From assembly GCF_030272615.1 (NCBI RefSeq), contig NC_081412.1, forward strand, positions 688,702,083-688,766,082: 64,000 nt of DNA, written 5' to 3'. Source of the stretch: Cryptomeria japonica (Eukaryota > Streptophyta > Pinopsida > Cupressales > Cupressaceae). Under the pieces are notes generated by a model that searched no databases, was not told the DNA's origin, and was given only the letters and a program-made list of their open reading frames with translations. Position numbers and translations under genes: made by a program. Each line of letters begins with the position of its first letter. Position 1 is the first letter of the stretch. Of this stretch, positions 55,435-64,000 are shown piece by piece.

Positions 55435-57295
55435 TCCTAACTTTATAACCTCTATTAGAACATTGAAAGAAGTTAGTTATGTTCATCCATTGACCAAAAG
55501 TAACATAGAGCTTTATTAGATGGGTTGCCATTGTGCTGGTAAACAAGCTTGTCAAATGGAGAATGAAATACAAAGTATGTGCATTGTTTGATAACATGCA
55601 TTAAAATACGAGTTACAATGAATGTGGATTATTGACAGATCTGCAAAAGGAGATGTAATTTCCTGGAACGCAATGGATGCAAGATTCGCAGAGTGAACGT
55701 GCTGAGAAGACTAACCTTCATCATAATCTTCCAGCCAGTACCGAAACAACAACTTTGAAATAGTTTGTGGACGCCCATCAAAACATTAAGGATGGAGGAT
55801 TTTTGTAAGATTGAAAACAATACGATAGATACATATGCAAAATATGTAAGCATAGACACAGTGTGAGTTTGTTAAAAAGGCTTTAGAAACATTTTTGTAA
55901 GAACGAATACAATTCCACAACTTTTGCAAGTGTCCTCCCAGCCAGTGGTGAAAGCATGCAAACTATCGACAGCGTGCCTCAAAGAAATGCAGATCTATGA
56001 AATGAAATAATTGTAGGATATGTATAAAATGAATCAACACAATGAATATGACAGGGGACTCCATTAAAACATTAGATGATCGTATAATTGGAGTGTCGTG
56101 ATAGATATGCTTACACAATGCAAAAATATAACGCACATGAAGTACGATGATAGCAAAAATACACAAAATGGATTTGTTGAAAAGGCAGTAGAAACTTTCA
56201 GGCAAATTGCAATCAACAAAATATATTAAAGTTGCAAATACCGTGGTAGGCATGGATTTGAAATTTGGAACCACAGGCACAATATGAAGCATAGACAAGC
56301 TTGTGAATTCTTTGGCATTGCCTCAAAGAAATGTGGTCTCATAATTGTCATGGCATAACTGCAAAGAGTGAAGTTATTGAAAAATACCTAGAAACTATAC
56401 TTCACGATCCCAATCATCATTTGCCTGCACCAAGATGGTAATTTGGGACAGTTCATGGACATCCATACAAGCATAGGAAGATGGATTTTTGACAGATGTT
56501 ATATTCTAAATTGCTCCTGTAAAATTAGATGTAGAATGTGGACGCTAACTGTTTGAACAATACCTTGAAGAGATGTAATCTCACGGAGCGCAATGATTGC
56601 AGAAATGCAATAAAATGATTTTATTGAAGAAGTTTCAAAAATTTCCAAATAAATGCGACAGGAAGGCATAAAGCCATGCCCCACAACTTTGCCAGTTTTC
56701 TCTTGGCCTGAATGGGGGTATAGAAACGGTGATCATATGTTAAAGCATAAAAAAAAATGATTTGTTGAAGGGGTTGTAGAAGTTCTAAAAACGTGTGCAC
56801 AATTCATTCTACCAAGAAGCTCTCAAAATCTTTTAATTAGAAAGGCATTTCCATGCACATGCCAATTATATAAATTTGATTGTTCATTTATCTAAATTGA
56901 CAATCCAACAAAGAACAGTTTAGAAGGAAGAATTGAGAATTGTTGTCATTTGATAGGAAAGCGGATTGATGGACAAAGCGCATGAGTTGTTTAACAGAAT
57001 GCCACAAAGTGATGTCATCTCATGCAATGTAATGACTACAGTCTTTCCACAAAATAGATTTGTTAAATCATTTTTAGAAACTTTGATTCAAATGCAACTG
57101 ACTCATGTAAACCACACCCCCTACCTGCTATTGAGGGAGCTTTTGAATGCAAGTTATGGGAATCAATCAAAACATAGTGCAGGGAGAAATTTTGTCAGAT
57201 ATTATGCTAGTGTTGGTAAACAGATTTGCTCCTTTTTGAAACCTAAACAATTATCTTCCTTAAGCAAAAATATAACTCTGTTTCGTCCTTTATAA
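55435..57295 (+). pseudogene. Decayed PPR (pentatricopeptide repeat) gene
   Basis: Repeated PPR-like words survive on the plus strand in changing frames. They are VLVNKLVK ... ALFDNM (near 55,530-55,600), GDVISWNAM (55,645), VPQRNADL ... NEIIVGYV (55,975-56,015), QNGFVEKAVETFRQI (56,165-56,210), GQFMDIHTSIGRWIF (56,447-56,490), RDVISRSAMIAEMQ and MRQEGIKPCPTTLP (56,565-56,690), and MDKAHELFNRMPQSDVISCN with RFVKSFLETLIQMQL (56,969-57,105). DVxSWNAM and HELFxRMP pairs are typical of plant PLS-class PPR proteins, which usually edit or process organelle RNA. Numerous stops and frameshifts show it is dead. Only the last 109-codon piece (56,966-57,295) is open. Confidence 0.75.
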
Positions 57296-58045
57296 AAGGA
57301 GACAAACTACCAACAGTTGGATAAATTAATAAAATTCAACCTCTGCATTAGAGGGCAGCTCCTCGTATGATTTGCAATGAATTTACTACACAAATGATAT
57401 GCTAATACTTTTCACCAAAAAGCATGGAAAGGCTTCAACATTCATTCATCAACACAAATAAATGCGTTCAAAACTGTAAACATAGAAATGAAAGAATTTT
57501 AAAGAGAGTTCACAGACTCTAATTTACAAACATGTTCACAATATTAATTCAAAGCATAACAAAGGCTCAACAATACCGAAAGCTGATCGATACTCTCTCG
57601 TGCCTCACAGGGCAAGGGGGATCAAGTAAATCAATACGTATGAGTCTTATAACATCTAATGATAATCATGAATTAAGGAAAGTACATAAATGAATGACCA
57701 CATAATTATATCGTATCCATAACAACTTCTCAAGAAAGATTATTAATCTTCAAACACACAGATTTAAAGATTGCATGACATAGTATTTCATTGATAATCA
57801 ACCATTGTATTTCCAAACAATTCATATGAGAACCAAAATATTAACTGCTGCTCCTAAAAATCACAGTTTTCGGAACCCTTACAAAGACAAGCTTTTTCAG
57901 CTTAACTAGCCTCCAGGCTCATAGTTTTTACATAATAAAATTACATTTACTTTTGATCAAAGTGAAAGAAACCGTTTAAAACAACAGGAAAGAAAACTAA
58001 ATCAACAGCCATTGGGAGGCTGACACTTCATCTTCGGATCAACTA
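57296..58045. other. Possible 3' LTR of the right-hand element, unproven
   Basis: No gene. This lies where the 3' LTR of the minus-strand element should be. The minus strand has GTGAGGCACGAGAGAGTATC-like sequence (57,575-57,615), but no second copy is in the window to define an LTR. Confidence 0.3.
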
Positions 58046-58201
58046 TGCTTCCACTGTGGCAGAGGAGGTTACGGATTTGTCCTCCTTTGCCGCAGAACCA
58101 CACCATTCTAGGTGCGCCACCGAGAAGTTCAGGATGACCTAAAAATAAGGAAGATCGATGTGTTGGATTCTTTGCTTCCACACCTCTTTGTCCATGTTTA
58201 C

Positions 58202-61200
58202 CTATGCTACTTTTGCCTTGTGAACCTCCAAATGGTCAGAACAGACTATGAGCATTGATTCAATTCTTGCCACCTTAGAGAAGTCATCTATGGTCAAAGA
58301 TTTCGTCATCTGAATGAATTGAATCCTCTCCTGAAAGACCTTGGTCATATCCACAACTTCCTCAATTGTCTTGGCGCCATTCTTTATGAGTTGGATGTTA
58401 ATGCATTTGAGATCCTTCTGCATCGTATCGATCAAGTCTGTCAATCCTCTGAGCAATTTGGTGGATTCTTCATGACCTTTCTTGATGATCGAGTTGCGCC
58501 ACTCCACATTCTTCCTTGACACATACAATACATTGTCATCCAAGTTCTCTATCGGTTTCTCAACCAAGAATTTCATCACCCCATATTTTTGTATATCATT
58601 CATTTGTGCAAGGATTGCTACCCATTTGATCCTTTCCTTCTCCCAAGCCATTGTTTCCAGTCCTATCTCCTTGCTCACAGTTTCTGCGTCTTTATAAACT
58701 TTCACCAGATTAACGATATAATCTGATCCCTGTTGTATTATTAGGTCCAACCATTTATTGAACATTTCTGTAACTACTCTGTTCCTTTGAACTTGGTCTA
58801 GCATTTTTTAGTTGGCCAGAGATTTAGGGTCGAATGCTACCAGTATCTGTGACAATGGTTGAGGGTTTGGATTGTGGATGGCATTGATATACTCAACCAT
58901 CTGAGTAACAACTTGCTTCAACTCTCTTTTGTCTTTTTCATCCTTCCATGTTCTTGAAATTATCCTCTCCGTGGATGATTCCAAATGCATAACATCCACA
59001 ACACATGAAACAACTCCCAAGTCTATCTTCACAACTGTAAAATCATCCTCAGTAGCTTTGTCTGCATCTTTTCTTGGGTTTGGTTTGGCTATTTCGGCCG
59101 TCCAGTGACTAGTTGATTCATCTACTTCAAGCATTGCCTGTGTTTTGAGTTTCTTTGGCTTTGATGCCTTTCCCAAACATCTGCTAACCATGTCCTCCAT
59201 TGGGATTGTAACCGACACCACACTCCATTTCTTTCCAATAGCAACTTCCAACCATCTTGGTGTGTTTGTAGGTTCCTTAGGTGGTGGAGTTGTCTGTATG
59301 TCTGGTGAAGTGACAATGACGAAGGTGTTCATGGGATCTTGTCGAATTTCCTCTTCCTTACTTGTGTCCATTTCCTTCATCTCGGGCTCATCTTGATTCT
59401 GTGGATCCATTGTTTCCTCAAGCTTTTCACTAGGGTCCAAGTCTACAACAACCTATTTCAGGATGGGCTCCCTACTCTTCTTTTTACTCCTAGACCGAGT
59501 TACTCAAGCAACTGTGAGACCGACTGTTGACCTCTTTGATCTCCTAGGTTGAATTTTCTCAACAATGGGTCTTGAAACACTTGCAACATTAGAAATTTCG
59601 TTAGTGGAAGAAATAGGAGATTGAGTCACAATGTGTGAATCAATTCTTAGTTCGTGCAAGGATATGTGAGGTCCCTCCTTAAAATTTTGGTTTCTCAACC
59701 ATCTTTCTGTTCTCCTCACAACGTTGAAGGTTCTAGTTTGGATATTGTCATCCTACTTTTTGTTCCAATCAGTTTCTGGAATCGGCTTTCCTTGAACCTC
59801 TGTGTCAAACTCAGGATCTAAAACATCCTCCCTTGTATCTTCTAATACTCTGGATATATTAATTGGAGGCCTCATGGTAGTTATTTTCTACAAAGTGAAC
59901 CTGGACCACAGTCTCTTCCTTAACTCATACTTATCACTACAGTTCTCCCAGTAATCCTCTAACTGAGGTTCATGACAAAAATGACTATCTAAATTTAGGT
60001 TTTCCATTGCATAACCCCTACTGTCAAAATTTCGCCTTGCCACATATGGCTGCAGGTTCATCCTTTCGAATTCTAGTTCTAGGTTCAGGGCTCTTGATAC
60101 AGATTTGCAGCTCTAGTATCCGAGTTCAACAGGGAATACAACTCTAGACTCGCCCTTTGTTCCCAATCTTTTATCAATGTAGGCTAGCTACCTGCTTACC
60201 TCTATAAGCACATAACTGTCAAAAGCATACCTAGGTAGCTTGAATGGTTGGCCCTCAAAACCACCTACCCGGAGGTAAGTAAACCTAGTAAATTGAATAA
60301 AGAATCTACCATAAATGCTCACGAATTCCATTGCTTCAACAAACATTCTCCTGTTTGCATCACCCTGGAGCTCAAAGGCAAGTCTTCCCACGAAGACTCC
60401 ATTCAACCTATCAATTTTCTTGACATGTCTCTGTTGCTATAATAGGGGGTAATAATTATACAGCCTCATCCCATCTATCCAAGGTTCATTAGGTAGACCA
60501 GGCCAATCCCTTGTGCAAGCTAAAATGTAGAAAAGATAAGAAGACATATAAAACCTTGACATCCCAACAAAATTGCTCAATCCTTCATGAAGTCTCTCTG
60601 CAATTACCTGAGACGAATCTAGATACCTATCACCGAATAAAACCACTTGAATGAAAAAGTACATCCAATCCTCCTAGTAGAAGGAATGTGAGTTTCCCTT
60701 CACTTGGTTCAAAAGTATCACAATATCCCGCACCTCTGTGATGAAGTGCTCTCTAGTCCAGGGCTTTGGTAACCGTGACCCTCCTTTCTGAATTTTTAAG
60801 AGCCAATTCCTAGCAATTACGCTCCTATACTTGCTCTTCTTTTTCGAGAAATAGGCATATGAGTTCCCAATGGTCCAGTCCTCATATTCGTCCTTGTGCA
60901 GAATACCCATTGCCACCATTACCGTTTCTCTATTGATACTGACTAGCAAATCACCATTAGTAGTTCTGATGCATCTATTCTCTGTGTCATATTTGTTCAT
61001 GCAAGCCATCACTAAATCCGGACACGGTGCGACAAGCGGGAACGCAACAGCTTCCACAAGACCGCTTTTCACTATTTTCTCCTTCAACGAACCGGTTTGA
61101 GGAGTCTTGGCTCTTTCTAGGAAATCCCCTAAATCTACATGAACCAAGGAAGTATCTTCTAATTCTGGTAATATACTCACTAGACATGAGGTCCGACCAA

Positions 61201-61210
61201 GCTTTGGCAA
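58202..61210 (-). pseudogene. ~1,000-codon accessory ORF after integrase
   Basis: All open pieces (61,210-60,674, 60,664-60,437, 60,406-60,188, 59,719-59,504, 59,440-58,808, 58,804-58,202) are in one reading frame, separated only by stops such as TAG at 60,674 and 59,888. This is 1,003 codons. The N-terminal half matches the ORF at 4,251-5,823 (WMYFFIQ, MSSYLFYILA, FIQFTRFTYLRVGGF, LEDYWENCSDKYELRKRLWS). The middle is polar and rich in E, K and P; the C-terminal ~200 residues are helical, probably coiled coil. The frame continues downstream to about 58,046 through two stops. The start ATG at 61,210 is a best guess. Function is unknown; the position after integrase is where env-like genes of Athila-type elements lie. 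Confidence 0.7.
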
Positions 61211-61259
61211 TATTGGCCTCGTACTGCCTATCTATACTTCTAACCAAGAAATTCTAAGA

Positions 61260-62410
61260 CAAGGCAGAATTCTACTCCAACAATTTAGAGATTTTCTTTC
61301 TATACCAATAAATCTTCAGAACTTAAAGAAACCCAACTTAGGAGGAATCATCTGAACTTACCCGTTACCACCATGAAAACAGGAATTTCCTCAGGAAATC
61401 AAAGTTGGTTTTACCTTCGGTGCCTCCAATTTTCTCAAGTATGGCAGCTGCAACCCTTTCAACTATGGAAATAAATTCATACATTTCTTCCAATGAGATG
61501 AGAAAATATCTATAAATCCACACACGCTTCATCATGATTTATCCAAGCGTGCGAAGTAACGGTGAAATGACTAAAATTTGACACTTTCTTAATTATCCAT
61601 CACTTCCACACATGTAGTTTGATGCACTCATGATTGCTTTCCATATTTAGAATTTTAAATTGCTGAAAAGAGAATAATCCTTCTTATCGCGCCGCTTTCA
61701 TTTTGATCCAAAAAAAACCTTAGAGTTACTTTTGAAATGAACTCATGAACCTTGAACCATTTGACAAAAAGTTCAATGGTTTAAGTTCATTTAAAAAAAT
61801 ATAATAGTGAGTGAGCAACACACACAATAGTACCGGGAACGAGCGACAACAAGGAATATTAAACAAGAACCTTGAACCCTTTGAATCACTTGAGATTTGG
61901 TTCAAGGTTCAAGACTACAAATCAACTTAAAACATATGGAGCCACACTCATTATACAACAATACATTGCTGCGACTCACAAAAGGCATTTTGAAGCTTGA
62001 ACCATTTGACAAAAATTTCAACGGGTTCAAAACTTCAAGACGAAAAACAAAAGCGCACTTGCTTACAAGATGACAAGGACCACAAATGACTCTCTTCTAA
62101 ATGCGCTTTGAACCTTGAACCTTTTGAACTTTTTAGAAGGAGTTCAATGGTTCAAGTATGAAGGAAAACAAACATCTCGACGAAAGTAAAGGCACAAAAA
62201 GGCAACCTGCGAGTATGGACACTCAAAAGAGAAAATTGTGGGGGGACTAACATTGACTCTGACTGGGGACTAGAACTGTGAAGGAACTAGAAATGAACTC
62301 TAGAATCTCTGGTTTCACAAGAGAACTTTATTTAAAGACTCAAACATAAACTAAACAGAAAAGACACACAACTGCAAAACAACTAAACACTATATATAAA
62401 ACCATGAGGG
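61260..62410. other. Leader between integrase and accessory ORF
   Basis: Non-coding. It holds four hairpin-forming units listed separately and lies between the integrase stop and the ORF start, where a splice acceptor for a subgenomic mRNA would be expected. None was identified. Confidence 0.5.
61747..62160. repeat. Four GAACCTTGAACC hairpin units
   Basis: Units near 61,747-61,790, 61,870-61,912, 61,994-62,036 and 62,109-62,159. Each pairs GAACCTTGAACC with GGTTCAAGTT-like sequence ~20 bases later. Spacing is 115-125 bp. Confidence 0.75.
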
Positions 62411-62418
62411 ACTCTGGT

Positions 62419-63790
62419 TTATAGTTGATATAATTTAAAATCTTGACCATTATAGGTCAGAGGAAGAACAACACCATCCAGATATGAAAGTTTGAAAGAA
62501 TTTGATCCTTTTACCTCATGAATCAAGAATGGTCCTTTCCAAAGTGATTCAAACTTGGCATGCACTCCTTTGGGCTCTCTTCTTCTATCCCAGAGCAATA
62601 CTTGATCACCTAGCATGAACTTCCACGACCTTGCTCGCTTGTCAAATATCTTCTTCACCCTCATCTGGTGCTCTGTTATCTGGTCCACTAGTTTGTCCCT
62701 TTCTTCATCAATTCTCATCAAGTGCATAATACGCTCTTTTAGAGAATTCTGGAAATAAGCGTCTTCAATGATAGTTTGTAGCTTAGTAGATGCCAGCTCC
62801 AAAGGAAGTGCTACCTGAGCACCTACACCATAGACCAGTTCAAATAGAGACATCCCAATTGCCCTCTTTGGTGATGTACAGTTAGCCCAAAGGGCTTCAT
62901 ACAATTTTTATGCCCATCCTTAAAGTTTTCACTCACTAATTTTTTCATGATATTAATGAGGTTTTTATTACTGGATTCAGCCTGACCATTTCCCCAAGGA
63001 TAATAATCAGATAAGTGAGTGAGGGAGATTCCATGGTCATAGCAAAACAAATAAATTTTGGTAGAAGAGAAACTAGTAGCGTTGTAAGCCACAATTTTTA
63101 ACGAAACCCCAAATCGAACTAGGATGTTTTCTTTCAGAAAATTATAAACAACCTCCGAGGATGTCTTTCATACCGGAATGGCCTCAACCCATTTAGTGAA
63201 ATAGTATGTAGCTATCAATATATGGGTGTGTCCTACACTAGAGGTAGGTGTCAAGAGACCAATGAAATCTAGACCCCATTGCTTGAAGGGTTCATCCACA
63301 ACCACGGGTCAGAGTGGTAATGCTGCGAGTTGCCGTTTACCTATGAACAACTTACATTTTTCACACTTAGCCACCCATGCATATGCATCCCTGAACATTC
63401 CTGGCCAATAATAACAGTTCCTCAAGATCTTGTAGGTAGTTGTCATTGAAGAGAAATGGCCGCCACAGGCTTCGTCATGAAATGTTTTCAAAAGAGACTC
63501 TTGGAGCGATTTATCAACACAACGCAAGAAGCTCCCATCTAGTCCCCTCTTATATAATACATCATTAAAAATGACATACTTAGCAGCTTTTAGACTCAAG
63601 TTCCTCTTCTCTTTTGCAGAACAATGTTCTGGGCAATCTCCATATGTCAAATAATAAGCTACGTTTGCAAACCAGGAATCTCGAAGACCAACAAACAGGA
63701 CTAAAGGCAATTCCTCTGTCACTTCCTCCTTATTCTCAACAATCAGCTTGCACAAACCCTGCCCCCTTAGCAACTTTGTGGACCTAATGT
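62419..63790 (-). pseudogene. Integrase of right-hand Gypsy element
   Basis: The zinc domain is FHDEACGGHF ... VAKCEKCKLFIGKRQLAALP. The core is [16 protein letters not shown] (first D), then VSLKIVAYNATSFSSTKIYL, where the second catalytic D is replaced by Y (IVAYN for I-x-DN), and NGQAESSNKNLINI with the glutamate. The C-terminal part is VKKIFDKRARSWKFMLGDQV ... LWKGPFLIHEV, ending NGQDFKLYQL at 62,419. Frame breaks lie near 62,900 and 63,300. Confidence 0.85.
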
Positions 63791-64000
63791 CTAAATTGAA
63801 CTCCTAAATTTTTGACACCGAAGAGGCTCTTTCTTTCATTCCTATGTCTTGTTGTGTCAATATGCTCTTGACTGCTGAATGAGGCACATACACAATAGCG
63901 TGGGAATGGAGTTTATAATACCTGAACTATTTTACTGCCTTCACAACCGCATATGCTTTCTTTTCCATTATTGAATAATTCAATTCATTCTTTTTCAATG
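63791..64000 (-). pseudogene. RNase H end of right-hand Gypsy element (partial)
   Basis: The minus-strand frame reads LKKNELNYSIMEKKAYAVVK, then VPHSAVKSILTQQDIGMKER and LDIRSTKLLRGQGLCK. This aligns with the RNase H at 23,520-23,780 of the Tat-like element ([30 protein letters not shown]). Two stops interrupt it and the rest is outside the window. Confidence 0.75.

Larger units (their letters stand above)
58046..64000 (-). mobile_element. Ty3/Gypsy element with post-integrase ORF (runs off window)
   Basis: Minus-strand order from the right edge: RNase H, integrase, a ~1.2-kb leader with hairpins, then a ~1,000-codon accessory ORF. The GKRQLAALPL and FHDEACGGHF integrase words are close to those of the Tat-like element at 23,966, so it is probably of the same broad lineage. 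The 5' half is outside the window. Confidence 0.8.

Overview
This is a stretch of nuclear DNA from a seed plant with a large, repeat-rich genome. A gymnosperm such as a conifer fits best, though the sequence does not prove it. One conserved host gene can be recognised, PIG-A (SETH2 in Arabidopsis), the GPI-anchor GlcNAc-transferase catalytic subunit. Seven of its exons lie on the plus strand between 13,881 and 40,742. One intron is about 19.6 kb and another about 5.1 kb. The first coding exon, for roughly the first 45-50 residues, is not visible and should lie to the left. A second host-type sequence, 55,435-57,295 (+), is a decayed pentatricopeptide-repeat (PPR) pseudogene. Almost everything else is retrotransposon.

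Layout: 1-3,227 is the 3' part of an LTR element here called family A. 3,228-8,476 is the 3' half of a related element (family B), made of a leader, a broken ~1,090-codon accessory ORF and a 3' LTR, inserted into a Copia element (8,477-12,228, minus strand). 12,229-15,607 holds intron sequence and the first four visible PIG-A exons. The big intron (15,608-35,178) contains a Ty3/Gypsy Tat-like element (17,093-34,238, plus strand). Its 3' LTR is split by a family A element (25,752-33,045, minus strand) flanked by a 5-bp CTACC duplication. The last three PIG-A exons lie at 35,179-40,742. A chromovirus (43,968-~53,981, minus strand) carries an ORF1-only LINE inside its 3' LTR. The PPR pseudogene follows. 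The right edge (58,046-64,000, minus strand) is a second Gypsy element with the order RNase H, integrase, then a ~1,000-codon accessory ORF related to the one at 4,251-7,531.

Most striking points: (1) the family A element at 25,752-33,045 lacks a normal 5' LTR. In its place is a 193-bp palindrome whose fold point matches a 7-bp inverted repeat in its own U5. This is the structure expected if minus-strand strong-stop cDNA snapped back, self-primed and then served for the second strand transfer. (2) Two divergent Gypsy elements share a large ORF that in the right-hand copy clearly lies after integrase, where env-like genes sit. (3) The Tat-like element has a complete second RNase H in front of the reverse transcriptase. 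(4) Family A carries arrays of hairpins at ~165-175 bp spacing and a palindromic telobox upstream of its TATA box. (5) Two PIG-A introns start with GC instead of GT.

All calls come from reading the sequence and translations by eye. No database search was run, and LTR limits marked approximate are estimates.
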